DNA of 64,000 bases. Origin: Variovorax sp. CAN15 (GTDB lineage Bacteria; Pseudomonadota; Gammaproteobacteria; Burkholderiales; Burkholderiaceae_C). This document shows, one piece after another, positions 33,195 to 41,183 of the stretch; the first letter of the stretch is position 1, and each line of letters opens with the position of its first letter. The stretch is from contig NZ_JASMRZ010000014.1 of the NCBI RefSeq assembly GCF_030462475.1, positions 1-64,000 of the forward strand. Reading direction: 5' to 3'. The position numbers and the translations under genes are program-made. Under the pieces are notes generated by a model that saw only the letters and a list, made by a program, of their open reading frames with translations, made no database searches and was not told the DNA's origin.

Positions 33195-34184
33195 ATGAAC
33201 CAGTTCCTGCGCAGCCTCAGCCCGACCCAGCAGGTCGCGGCGCTCTTTCTCATCGTCTTCGGCGTGCTCGCGATCGCGAGCACCGCCGCCCTCTTCCTGG
33301 GCTTCAGGGAAAGGCGCAACCCCGTGCACGACGCCGCCTGGCAGGCCGAGCTGGCGCATTTCCGCAAGCTGCTGGGCACCACCTGGTTCATGGTGCTGGT
33401 CTTCTGGATCGGCTGGGCGCTCGGCGAGACCGTGGCCACGGTGCTGTTCGCGCTCATCTCCTTCTTCGCGCTGCGCGAGTTCATCACGCTCTCGCCCACG
33501 CGGCGCGGCGACCACCGCAGCCTGATCCTCGCCTTCTTCGTGGTGCTGCCGATCCAGTTCTGGCTGGTGGCCACGGCGCGCTTCGACCTGTTCACCGTGT
33601 TCATCCCGGTGTACGTGTTCCTCGCGATCCCGGTGGCCAGCGCGCTGGCCAACGACCCGAGCCAGTTCCTGGAGCGCAACGCCAAGCTGCAGTGGGGCAT
33701 CATGGTCTGCGTCTACGGCATGAGCCACGTGCCGGCGCTGCTGCTGCTGAGCTTTCCGGGCTACGAGGGCAAGAGCGCGTTCCTCGTGTTCTTCCTGGTG
33801 TTCGTGGTGCAGACCTCGGTGCTGGTGCAGCACCTGATCTCGCGGCGCATGCAGCGCGAGCCCTTCGCGCCCAACGTGAGCCGCAGCTTCAACTGGACCA
33901 GCTGGGCCATCGGCATCGCGGTGGCGAGCCTGGTGGGCGCGCTGTTCTCGTTCATCACGCCCTTCAGGTTCGGGCAGGCGCTGGCGGTGTCGGTCATCGC
34001 CTGCATCTCGGGCTCGATGGGGCACCTGGTGATGAAGGCGCTCAAGCGCGACCGGGGCATTCCGAACTGGGGCCGCAAGGATGCGGGCGTGACCGGCGCC
34101 AACGGGCTGCTGGATCGCGTCGATGCGCTGTGCTTCGCGGCGCCGATCTTCTTCCACTCGATCCGCTGGTACTTCAACGCATGA
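33195..34184 (+). CDS. CdsA-like phosphatidate cytidylyltransferase
   Basis: A 329-residue protein with about eight membrane helices. The C-terminal signature SGSMGHLVMKALKRDRG...KDAGVTGANGLLDRVDAL resembles the CdsA family motif (K-D...D-R-x-D), but the usual H-G-G between KD and DRxD reads A-N-G here. CdsA makes CDP-diacylglycerol from phosphatidate and CTP. Given the adjacent PlsC-like gene, a two-gene phospholipid module resembling the acyltransferase/CdsA-paralogue pairs of other proteobacteria is likely, perhaps a paralogue with altered activity. Confidence 0.8.
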   Translation: MNQFLRSLSPTQQVAALFLIVFGVLAIASTAALFLGFRERRNPVHDAAWQAELAHFRKLLGTTWFMVLVFWIGWALGETVATVLFALISFFALREFITLSPTRRGDHRSLILAFFVVLPIQFWLVATARFDLFTVFIPVYVFLAIPVASALANDPSQFLERNAKLQWGIMVCVYGMSHVPALLLLSFPGYEGKSAFLVFFLVFVVQTSVLVQHLISRRMQREPFAPNVSRSFNWTSWAIGIAVASLVGALFSFITPFRFGQALAVSVIACISGSMGHLVMKALKRDRGIPNWGRKDAGVTGANGLLDRVDALCFAAPIFFHSIRWYFNA

Positions 34185-34194
34185 ACTTGGCTAA

Positions 34195-34290
34195 CCCCCA
34201 GGCTGCGCGCACTTCGTGTCGCTTCGCCAACCCCCTTGCAGGGGGCAATACCAGCGGCCCGGCAAAGCCGGTTCCGCGGTATTCCTGGAA
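34195..34290 (+). repeat. Interspersed palindromic repeat, copy 3
   Basis: Plus orientation, with CGCACTTCGTGTCGCTTCGCC, hairpin CCCCC-TTGCA-GGGGG, and a stem opening AATACC and closing GGTATT around CCGGC-AAA-GCCGG. It lies directly behind the cdsA-like gene, in the convergent gap before the TPR gene. Confidence 0.85.
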
Positions 34291-34334
34291 GAACACCTGA
34301 GACAGCTCGACTCCGAGCATCGGAACGATTTGGT

Positions 34335-36413
34335 TCAGGCCTTGCGCCGCACCACGCGGCCGAAGACTTCCTTCGCCTTGCGACCCAGCGCCTTGGCCTT
34401 CAGCGCCTGCAGCTCGCGCGTGAGACGGGTGCGCTGCTCCGCCGAGAGCGCGGTGCCGAAGCGGCCCAGCGCGGCTTCGAGGGCCGCGCGCTGCGCCTCC
34501 ACGCGCCCCTGGCGGCCTTCGGCTTCTGCGAGCCATTCACAGGCGTTGACCACGCGCTCGCGCAGCGCGGCGTCGCCCGAATCGCCGAAGCGGGCTATGA
34601 GAGTGCGATAGGCCTTGATCTGCCCGGCAGCGTCGCCCAGCTTGTCGAGCGCCCTGGCCTTGTTGATCATCGACTTGGCGGCCCAGAGTTGCAGCGAGCC
34701 TTCCCTCGCGCTGCTGGTGCGCGCGATGGCCTCGTCGTAGCAGGCCACCGCGGCTGCGAGCTGGCGGGCCAGGCGCAGCGTGGCGCCCTTGCGGAACAGC
34801 GCGCCCACCACGCGACCGCGCAGGTCGGGCAGCTCGGAATTGCCCCAGCGCGCGACGATCTCGTCGTGCACGCGCATCTCGTCGTCGTGCCGGCCGAGGC
34901 GTTCTAGCGCGGTGCTCTTGTACTGCAGGCACAGCGCGACGGTTTCCTGCATCTCGGTGGAAGGGTCGGCGCCGTAGCGAGCGTCCATGGCGTCGGCGGC
35001 GGCGATCACCTCGTCGAAACGCTCCAGCGCGACCAGGCAGAAGGACTTGTGGACCAGCGCCCGCGCGCACTGGCGGCGCAGCTCCGGATGCGGCGACGCG
35101 GCATGCGCGGCCAGCACCTCGTCGAACAGCGCGATGGCCTCGCGAGACTCGCCGGCGTCGCCGTGCCTGCGGCCCTGCCTGACCTTGTCGCGCACCTCGT
35201 CGCGAACCTCGAGCGGCAGCTCCGGCAGGTTGCCGTCGGCATCTGCCTTGCGCAGCTTCTTCAGGCAGGCCTGGCGGCCGGCGCTGGCCTTGGCGAGCGT
35301 GTCCTGCAGATCGGGCTCGGCCGCGCCCTGCAACTGCCTCGCGAGCTGCTGGTAGACCTCCAGCGCCTCTTCGGCACGGCCGAGCCGCTCGAGCAGCACG
35401 AAGCCCTTGTTGAGCAGCGCGCTCGCCACGGTGCGATGCACCACGGCGTCGGTGTCGGCGCCGAAAGTGGCGAGCAGCCGCTCGCAGGCGGCCAGCGCGG
35501 CCTCGCCGTCATCGGATTCGCGCAGGCCCACCGACCAGTCGTAGGCGCGCCGCACGGCCATGCGGCGCACCTGGGGCGAGTCATCGTGGCCGTAGCGCTC
35601 GAGCAGCCAGCCGACCAGCTCCGCGCGGTTCGCATGCTCGTCGATGCCGAAGCCGTCGAAGAAGAGCGTCAGCGCCCGCACGCCCTCGACGCGCAGCTCG
35701 GGCTCCGCAAGGGCCAGGCCGGCCTCGATCTGGTCGGCCACCGCGAGGCACATCACCTGTGCCTGCGCATGCTGCGCCAGTTCGCGAAGGTTCAGCACCG
35801 AAGCCAGGCGCGCACGCGCCACGCGCAGCACCACGCCAGGGTCGGTGCTGCTGTCGAAGCGCTCGATGACGGCCTCGAGCGTGGCCAGCGCGTCCTGCGG
35901 CAGGCCGCGGTGATGCTCGATTTCGGCCTTGAGCAGCCGGGCCTCCACGCGCCAGGCGTCGAGCGCGGCATCGGGCTGGCTGTCGAGCAGTTCACTCATG
36001 GCGTCGCAGGCTTCGCAGCGGGCGGCGGGCTCGTCGATCCACCATGTGCGCTGGTAGAGCGCATGCGCGATGTGCTCGCGGATCTCGGGCTCGGCGCGCT
36101 GGCCATGCGCCGCGATCAGGCGGTCGAGCGTGGCGAGCGCGTCGGCGCGGCGGTGCATCTGGCGCAGCATGTGGGCCAGCAGGCGCAAGGTCTGGCAGCA
36201 GGGCACGACCACGCCGGCCTCGGGCTTCGCCGCGAACTCGTCGAGCAGCCTCACGCTCGCGGCCACCGCTTCCTTGCGGCGGCCCAGATCGTCCAGCAGC
36301 TCGATACGGCGGAAGCTGGCGGCCGCGCGTTCGGCGGGATGCATCTGCAGGCGTGCGATCAAGGCTTGCACCTCGTCCAGTTGCTGCTGCGCGGAGGACT
36401 CGACTACATTCAC
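34335..36413 (-). CDS. Large tetratricopeptide-repeat protein of unknown function
   Basis: About 692 residues, almost entirely helical, rich in Ala, Leu, Arg and Glu. TPR-like units recur (for example ALYQRTWWIDEPAAR, ALVHKSFCLVALERFDEVIAA, ALFRKGATLRLARQLAAAVACYDEAIA), arranged as alternating helix pairs over most of the length. There is no signal peptide or membrane segment, suggesting a cytoplasmic scaffold. The GTG at 36413 is preferred because AAGGAAG lies just upstream and coding character begins there; the frame upstream is antisense to ruvC. Partners are unknown. It is divergent from ruvC across 150 bp. Confidence 0.75.
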   Translation of the reverse strand: MNVVESSAQQQLDEVQALIARLQMHPAERAAASFRRIELLDDLGRRKEAVAASVRLLDEFAAKPEAGVVVPCCQTLRLLAHMLRQMHRRADALATLDRLIAAHGQRAEPEIREHIAHALYQRTWWIDEPAARCEACDAMSELLDSQPDAALDAWRVEARLLKAEIEHHRGLPQDALATLEAVIERFDSSTDPGVVLRVARARLASVLNLRELAQHAQAQVMCLAVADQIEAGLALAEPELRVEGVRALTLFFDGFGIDEHANRAELVGWLLERYGHDDSPQVRRMAVRRAYDWSVGLRESDDGEAALAACERLLATFGADTDAVVHRTVASALLNKGFVLLERLGRAEEALEVYQQLARQLQGAAEPDLQDTLAKASAGRQACLKKLRKADADGNLPELPLEVRDEVRDKVRQGRRHGDAGESREAIALFDEVLAAHAASPHPELRRQCARALVHKSFCLVALERFDEVIAAADAMDARYGADPSTEMQETVALCLQYKSTALERLGRHDDEMRVHDEIVARWGNSELPDLRGRVVGALFRKGATLRLARQLAAAVACYDEAIARTSSAREGSLQLWAAKSMINKARALDKLGDAAGQIKAYRTLIARFGDSGDAALRERVVNACEWLAEAEGRQGRVEAQRAALEAALGRFGTALSAEQRTRLTRELQALKAKALGRKAKEVFGRVVRRKA

Positions 36414-36563
36414 ATTCGCTTCCTTGAATGGCGCACCTCGCGCGCGGCGGGGCGGACGGTACGGACCGGGGCGCATTCTGCCCACGATCAGCCGGCTTTC
36501 GGCCCTCTCCTCGCAACTCTTTTGACAATCTTTTCCCGGGCTTAGTCCTTTACGTTTCCTTTC

Positions 36564-37127
36564 ATGCGCATTCTCGGCATCGACCCCGGCTTGCAGACCA
36601 CCGGCTTCGGCGTGGTCGATGCGGACGGCCATGCGCTGCGCTACGTCGCCAGCGGCACCATCAGCACCCGCCACCTGGGCACCGGCAACAACCTGCCGGC
36701 GCGGCTGAAGGTGCTGTTCGACGGCATCGCGGAGATCACCGCGCGCTACCAGCCCGATGCATCGGCGGTGGAAATCATCTTCGTCAACGTGAACCCGCAG
36801 TCCACGCTGCTGCTGGGGCAGGCGCGCGGCGCCTGCGTGACCGCGCTGGTCAGCAACAACCTCTCGGTGGCCGAGTACACGGCGCTGCAGATGAAGAAGG
36901 CGGTGGCCGGCCACGGCCAGGCCGCGAAGGCGCAGGTGCAGGAGATGGTGCGGCGCCTGCTCGAGCTGCCCGGCCTGCCGGGCGCCGATGCGGCGGATGC
37001 CTTGGGCATCGCCATCACGCACGCGCAGGTGGGGCGCTCGATGGCGCGTCTGGCCGAAGCGGCCGAGGCGTCGAAGAGTTCAGCGGCGCTGCCTGCCGGC
37101 ACCTACCGGCAGGGGCGCTCGCGCTGA
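36564..37127 (+). CDS. ruvC: Crossover junction endodeoxyribonuclease RuvC
   Basis: A 187-residue Holliday-junction resolvase. Catalytic acidic residues are visible: Asp7 in [17 protein letters not shown], a Glu in [15 protein letters not shown], and Asp residues in [16 protein letters not shown]. Length fits the family (E. coli 173). ruvA and ruvB are not adjacent. A TTGACA hexamer at 36522-36527 is a plausible -35 element, though its -10 is unclear. The next gene is convergent. Confidence 0.95.
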   Translation: MRILGIDPGLQTTGFGVVDADGHALRYVASGTISTRHLGTGNNLPARLKVLFDGIAEITARYQPDASAVEIIFVNVNPQSTLLLGQARGACVTALVSNNLSVAEYTALQMKKAVAGHGQAAKAQVQEMVRRLLELPGLPGADAADALGIAITHAQVGRSMARLAEAAEASKSSAALPAGTYRQGRSR

Positions 37128-37146
37128 GCCGAAGCGGCTGCCTGCA

Positions 37147-38472
37147 TCAGCGCACGACGTAGCGCAGCTCGCCAGGGCGCCTGCGGCGCTCGCGTACTTC
37201 GGCGGCCACCGAAGCGCCGTCGCCGTCGAGGGCACGCGCAATCCAGCCAGCGAGCTGCGGCATGTCCCCGGGCGTGAAGCCCAGCCGCACGATCTCGGGC
37301 ACGCCGAGGCGCAGGCCGTTGATGTCGCCTTCCACGGGCGCGATCGGCAAGCCGATGCCGCACGCCAGCAGACCGCCCTGCGCGAGCTTCTTCGCTGCGT
37401 GCTGGCCGCCGCCCCAGCGCGCGGCCTCGACCGCGAACTGGTGCGACTGCGTGAAGCCGCGAGCCTTCGCGAACACGGGCAGCCCCAACTCATCGAGTTC
37501 GCGCGCCAGCACCTGCGCCGTCTCGCGCATCGCGGCCGCATAGGCGATGCCGTGTACCTTCCAGTCGAGCAGCCCACGAGCCAATGCGGCCGTGCGGCCC
37601 GTATCCGAGTTCGCCGTGAGGCCGGGGTAGGCGATGGCGTCGATGCGCTCCATCAGCGCCGCGTCGTTCGACACGATCAGCCCGCCCGCCGGCCCGCCCA
37701 GGCTCTTGTAGGTGCTCATGGTGATCGCATGCGCGCCCTGCTCGAGCGGCTGCGGCCACGCCTTGCCGGCCACCATGCCGGAGAGATGCGCCGCGTCGAA
37801 CAGCAGCTTCGCGCCCACGCTGTCGGCGATCTCGCGGATCGCGGGCACCGGGTGCGGAAACAGGTTCAGGCTGCCGCCGATGGTGATGAGCTTCGGCTTC
37901 GCCTCGCGCACAAGCTTCGCCAGCGCGGCGATGTCGACCGTGTAGCCATCGGCATCCACCGGCGCGGAAACCGGCTTCAGGCCATAGAGCCCAGCGGCGC
38001 CCGCCGCATGGTGCGTGACGTGGCCGCCGATGCTGGGCGGCGGCACGACGATGGTGTCGCCGGGCTGGCAGGTCGCCATGAAGACGTAGAGATTCGACAG
38101 CGCGCCCGAGCTCACGCGCACCTCGGCGAACTTCGCGCCGAACACCTCGGCGGCCAGCTCGGCAGCGACCACCTCGATACGCTCGATGGCCTCCAGCCCC
38201 ATCTCGTACTTGTCGCCGGGGTAGCCGAGCGAGGGGCGCGAACCGAGCCCGCGCGACAGCAGCGCCTCGGCGACGGGATTCATCACGTTGGTGGCGGGGT
38301 TGAGGTTCAGCCCGTCCACGTCGTGGATGCGGTGGTTGTCGGCCACCAGCCGTTCGATCTCGGCGGCCACGCCTGCGGCATCGCGGGAGGCGGCATCGGC
38401 GGCGATGGAAAGCACGTGGTCCTCGCTGGCAGCGGGAACCCAGGGGCGGCGTTGCAAGGCGGCGGCAGGCAT
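37147..38472 (-). CDS. Serine hydroxymethyltransferase-like PLP enzyme
   Basis: A 441-residue fold-type I PLP enzyme. NPATNVMNPVAEALLSRGLGSRPSLGYPGDKYEMG resembles the SHMT substrate region, LLFDAAHLSGMVAG carries the cofactor Asp/His, and the Schiff-base Lys lies in MSTYKSLGGPAGGLIVSND, where housekeeping SHMT usually reads T-T-T-H-K-T-L-R-G-P-R-G-G. These differences, plus the divergent LysR regulator, suggest a specialised paralogue rather than housekeeping glyA. Variovorax is known to make an SHMT-related alpha-methylserine aldolase, one candidate activity. The ATG at 38472 is chosen; the frame upstream runs into the regulatory gap. Confidence 0.75.
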   Translation of the reverse strand: MPAAALQRRPWVPAASEDHVLSIAADAASRDAAGVAAEIERLVADNHRIHDVDGLNLNPATNVMNPVAEALLSRGLGSRPSLGYPGDKYEMGLEAIERIEVVAAELAAEVFGAKFAEVRVSSGALSNLYVFMATCQPGDTIVVPPPSIGGHVTHHAAGAAGLYGLKPVSAPVDADGYTVDIAALAKLVREAKPKLITIGGSLNLFPHPVPAIREIADSVGAKLLFDAAHLSGMVAGKAWPQPLEQGAHAITMSTYKSLGGPAGGLIVSNDAALMERIDAIAYPGLTANSDTGRTAALARGLLDWKVHGIAYAAAMRETAQVLARELDELGLPVFAKARGFTQSHQFAVEAARWGGGQHAAKKLAQGGLLACGIGLPIAPVEGDINGLRLGVPEIVRLGFTPGDMPQLAGWIARALDGDGASVAAEVRERRRRPGELRYVVR

Positions 38473-38588
38473 GTGGCGAATCTCGCTATGAAAGGGGATG
38501 GCCGCATCGTCGCCCGCCATTCGCGTCGGGGCAAACCGGATAATCTGGCCCCGAGCTGTAGAAAAACTTGGCCTGAAGGACTCCTCCG
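38473..38588. promoter_or_regulatory. Divergent control region between the SHMT-like gene and its LysR regulator
   Basis: The 116-bp gap contains GGGGC...GCCCC arms at about 38535-38559 flanking an AT-richer centre (AAACCGGATAATCTG) with a TAATCT -10-like sequence. This is a plausible LysR operator between divergent promoters. The exact T-N11-A site cannot be assigned by eye. Confidence 0.4.
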
Positions 38589-39539
38589 ATGCCGCTCGCA
38601 CCGCCGCGCCCCCGCCTGCCGCCGCACACCGCCGTGCGCGCCTTCGAGGCGGCAGCCCGCCATGGCAGCTTCGCGCGCGCGGCAGAAGAACTCTTCGTCA
38701 CGCCGGCGGCCGTCGCGCAGCAGATCAAGGCGCTGGAGACCTGGGCCGGCGGCGCGCTCTTCGAGCGCCACAGCCAGGGCATCCGCCTCAGCGCGCACGG
38801 GCGGCGCGCCTTGCCCGCCCTCAGCGCGGCCGTCGACCAGCTCGGCCTGGCCGTTCAGGCGCTACGCCACGAGACCCAGACTGCAGCGCGCCGCAGCACG
38901 CTGCAGGTGGCCGCGCTGCCGGCCGTGGCGCAGCTGTGGCTGTCGCCGCGACTTTCACGGCTGAAGGCAGAGCTGCCCGGTGTGCAGGTGTCTGTGACCG
39001 CGCTGGAGCAGCCGCCGAACTTCCGCCGCGAACCCTTCGATCTCGGCCTGTTCTATGCGCGCGCCGGCGAGCGCATCGAGAGCGCGGCCGGCGCACAGGC
39101 GATCCCGCTGGTGCGCGACCGGCTGCTGCCCGTGTGCAGCCCGCGCCTGCGCGAGCCCCTTCCCAGCGGCCGTCCGCGCACGCTCGAAGACCTTGCGCAG
39201 CTGCTGCAGCGCTGCGGCGGACTGCACGACACCGTCTGGCGCGACGACTGGCAGCGCTGGCTGCAGGCCGTGCGGCCCGGCTCCACAGCCGGCGAAGCCG
39301 AGGCGCTCGCGGCAGGGCCGGACTTCTCGCTCTACAGCCTTGCGCTCCAGGCCGCAGTGGATGGCGAAGGCGTGCTGATGGGGCGCGAACACCTCGTCGC
39401 ACCGCTGCTGGCCCAAGGCAAGCTGCATGCCCCGTGGGGAAGGCCGAAGGCGCTGGGAGATACCGTGATGCTGCTCGTACCCGCGCATCGCAAGGGGCCG
39501 CTACTCACGCGGCAGGTGCAAGCCATGCAAGCGCTGTGA
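38589..39539 (+). CDS. LysR-family (GcvA-like) transcriptional regulator
   Basis: A 316-residue LysR-type regulator. The N-terminal winged helix-turn-helix LRAFEAAARHGSF-type motif reads AVRAFEAAARHGSFARAAEELFVTPAAVAQQIKALE, close to GcvA-type regulators, followed by FERHSQGIRLSAHGR. The remaining 220 residues form the effector-binding domain. It is divergently transcribed from the SHMT-like gene, the usual LysR arrangement, and probably controls it, perhaps in response to an amino acid. AAGGA precedes the ATG. Confidence 0.9.
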   Translation: MPLAPPRPRLPPHTAVRAFEAAARHGSFARAAEELFVTPAAVAQQIKALETWAGGALFERHSQGIRLSAHGRRALPALSAAVDQLGLAVQALRHETQTAARRSTLQVAALPAVAQLWLSPRLSRLKAELPGVQVSVTALEQPPNFRREPFDLGLFYARAGERIESAAGAQAIPLVRDRLLPVCSPRLREPLPSGRPRTLEDLAQLLQRCGGLHDTVWRDDWQRWLQAVRPGSTAGEAEALAAGPDFSLYSLALQAAVDGEGVLMGREHLVAPLLAQGKLHAPWGRPKALGDTVMLLVPAHRKGPLLTRQVQAMQAL

Positions 39540-39548
39540 GAGCGAATC

Positions 39549-39640
39549 GGGAAACACCGAGGAACCGGCTTTGCCGGGCCTCAGGTGTTGCCCCCGGAAG
39601 GGGGTTGGCGAAGCGACACGAAGTGCGCGCAGCCTAGGGG
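39549..39640 (-). repeat. Interspersed palindromic repeat, copy 4
   Basis: Minus orientation. On that strand it reads CGCACTTCGTGTCGCTTCGCC, hairpin CCCCC-TTC-CGGGGG, then a stem opening AACACC and closing GGTGTT. Within the stem GAGG pairs with CCTC, where other copies have GCGG with CCGC, a compensatory change. It is in tandem with copy 5, eight bases away. Confidence 0.85.
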
Positions 39641-39647
39641 TGAACCT

Positions 39648-39738
39648 GGAACACCGAGGAACCGGCTCTGCCGGGCCGCTGGTGTTGCCCCCGGAAGGGG
39701 GTTGGCGCAGCGACACGAAGTGCGCGAAACCTGGGGGC
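39648..39738 (-). repeat. Interspersed palindromic repeat, copy 5
   Basis: Minus orientation, in direct tandem with copy 4. It keeps the CCCCC-TTC-CGGGGG hairpin and the AACACC/GGTGTT closing stem; the apical loop is AGA rather than AAA. It ends 8 bp before the small membrane-protein stop. Confidence 0.85.
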
Positions 39739-39746
39739 GAGCCTGG

Positions 39747-39923
39747 CTACGCGACCCGTTCCGCGATCAACACCGCGAAGAAACCGAAGGCCGCCAGCAA
39801 CGTCCACTTCAGCACGACCCAGCCGATGCGGCGGTACTTGACCTGCCCCGTGCCCGCGTAGAACGCGAAGCACACGCCCGCCACCAGCAGAAGCAGCAGG
39901 ATGGCCCAGCGAAACAGAAGCAT
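39747..39923 (-). CDS. 58-residue membrane protein downstream of lpxC
   Basis: A short ORF beginning MLLFRWAILLLLLVAGVCFA and ending LIAERVA, with two hydrophobic segments (about residues 4-22 and 34-54) separated by the polar turn YAGTGQVKYRRIG. It starts 18 bases after the lpxC stop on the same strand. Composition and two-helix topology are protein-like, and DNA around it on both sides is repeat or another gene. No strong ribosome site is visible, so coupling to lpxC is likely. Function unknown. Confidence 0.75.
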   Translation of the reverse strand: MLLFRWAILLLLLVAGVCFAFYAGTGQVKYRRIGWVVLKWTLLAAFGFFAVLIAERVA

Positions 39924-39941
39924 GTGAGAGGAGCGAGCGGC

Positions 39942-40865
39942 CTACCAGGCCCGCGCGACTTCGCCGAAACCACTGGGGGCGCGCTTCTCGTCCTCGAAGG
40001 TCACGACCTCGTAGGCGTCGCTGTGCGAGAGCAGCTCGCGCAGCAGCTTGTTGTTGAGCGCATGGCCCGAACGGAACGCGGTGTAGGCGGCCAGCAGCGG
40101 TTTGCCGATGATGTACAGGTCGCCCATCGCATCGAGGATCTTGTGCTTCACGAACTCGTCGTCGTAGCGAAGGCCGCCTTCGTTCAGCACCTTGGTGTCG
40201 TCCATCACGATGGCGTTGTCGAGACCGCCGCCGAGCGCGAGGCCCTTGCTGCGCATGTACTCGACTTCCTTCGTGAAACCGAAGGTGCGCGCGCGCGCGA
40301 TGTCGCGGCTGTAGGAGCCGGTGCCCAGGTCGAACTCCACGCGCTGGCCGGTGGAATTGACCACGCGGTGGTCGAAGTCGATCTCGAAGCTCAGCTTGTA
40401 GCCGTGGTAGGGCTCCAGGCTCGCCCACTTCTCGTTGGCGCCCTCGCCTTCGCGCACCTCGACCTTGCGGGTCACGCGGATGAAGCGGCGCGGCGCCTTC
40501 TGCAGCGCGATGCCCGCGCTCTGCAACAGGAACACGAAGGACGATGCCGATCCGTCGAGGATCGGCACCTCGTCGGCCGTGATGTCGATGTAGAGGTTGT
40601 CGATGCCCAGGCCCGCGCAGGCGGACATGATGTGCTCGACGGTCTGCACCTTGGCGCCGCCGGTGGAGACGGTGGAGGCCAGGCGCGTATCGGTGACCGA
40701 CTCGGCGGTCATGCGGATCTCGGCCGGTTCCGGCAGGTCGACGCGGCGGAACACGATGCCCGTGTCGGCTGGCGCCGGCCGCAGCGTCAGCTCCACGCGC
40801 TGGCCGCTGTGGAGCCCCACGCCCACGGCGCGGCTGATGGACTTGAGCGTTCGTTGTTGCAGCAC
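39942..40865 (-). CDS. lpxC: UDP-3-O-acyl-N-acetylglucosamine deacetylase
   Basis: A 307-residue zinc deacetylase catalysing the committed step of lipid A synthesis. It begins [20 protein letters not shown] (GTG start at 40865), has the zinc His in [21 protein letters not shown], the second and third ligands in [16 protein letters not shown], and the catalytic-region His in [14 protein letters not shown]. Length matches E. coli (305). A longer frame from 40931 exists but would add residues absent from relatives. As in many proteobacteria it follows ftsZ at the end of the dcw cluster. Confidence 0.95.
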   Translation of the reverse strand: MLQQRTLKSISRAVGVGLHSGQRVELTLRPAPADTGIVFRRVDLPEPAEIRMTAESVTDTRLASTVSTGGAKVQTVEHIMSACAGLGIDNLYIDITADEVPILDGSASSFVFLLQSAGIALQKAPRRFIRVTRKVEVREGEGANEKWASLEPYHGYKLSFEIDFDHRVVNSTGQRVEFDLGTGSYSRDIARARTFGFTKEVEYMRSKGLALGGGLDNAIVMDDTKVLNEGGLRYDDEFVKHKILDAMGDLYIIGKPLLAAYTAFRSGHALNNKLLRELLSHSDAYEVVTFEDEKRAPSGFGEVARAW

Positions 40866-40966
40866 GGCCGGGATTTTAGGCGCGCGACGGCCGTGGCGGC
40901 CTATGCCCCTCGCTATGGCACCGATAGACATGGGTTCTGTGCAAATCCTTCGAATTGGCCCGGAAT

Positions 40967-41066
40967 GGACGCAAAGGGCACGAGCCGAGCGCAGCGCCTA
41001 GAGCCAGCGGACGTCCCTTTCAGGTCGTCCCCGTGCCCCTTGCGCCCTCTCGTGCCCTCTGCGTCC
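40967..41066. repeat. 100-bp element bounded by 18-bp inverted repeats
   Basis: GGACGCAAAGGGCACGAG (40967-40984) is the reverse complement, at 17 of 18 positions, of CTCGTGCCCTCTGCGTCC (41049-41066). The interior also has two tandem related units, CGTGCCCCTTGCGCCC and CGTGCCCTCTGCGTCC. This resembles a small non-coding mobile or cruciform-forming element, inserted between ftsZ and lpxC beside repeat copy 6. Confidence 0.65.
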
Positions 41067-41080
41067 GGCCGGTCCCTTCG

Positions 41081-41173
41081 CGAAACACCGCGGAACCGGC
41101 TCTGCCGGGCCGCAGGTGTTGCCCCCCGGTAGGGGGTTGGCGAAGCGACACGAAGTGCGCGCAGCCTGGGGTG
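41081..41173 (-). repeat. Interspersed palindromic repeat, copy 6
   Basis: Minus orientation, with CGCACTTCGTGTCGCTTCGCC, the hairpin CCCCC-TAC-CGGGGGG, and AACACC/GGTGTT closing pairs; the apical loop is AGA. It lies 10 bp behind the ftsZ stop. Confidence 0.85.
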
Positions 41174-41183
41174 CGAGCCAGGT

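Larger units (their letters stand above)
40866..41183. other. Gene-free spacer between ftsZ and lpxC
   Basis: The 318-bp gap holds no protein gene. It contains an 18-bp inverted-repeat element (40967-41066, listed separately) and repeat copy 6 directly behind ftsZ. The sequence next to lpxC (40866-40920) is GC-rich; no clear -35/-10 pair for lpxC is visible on the minus strand. Confidence 0.6.
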
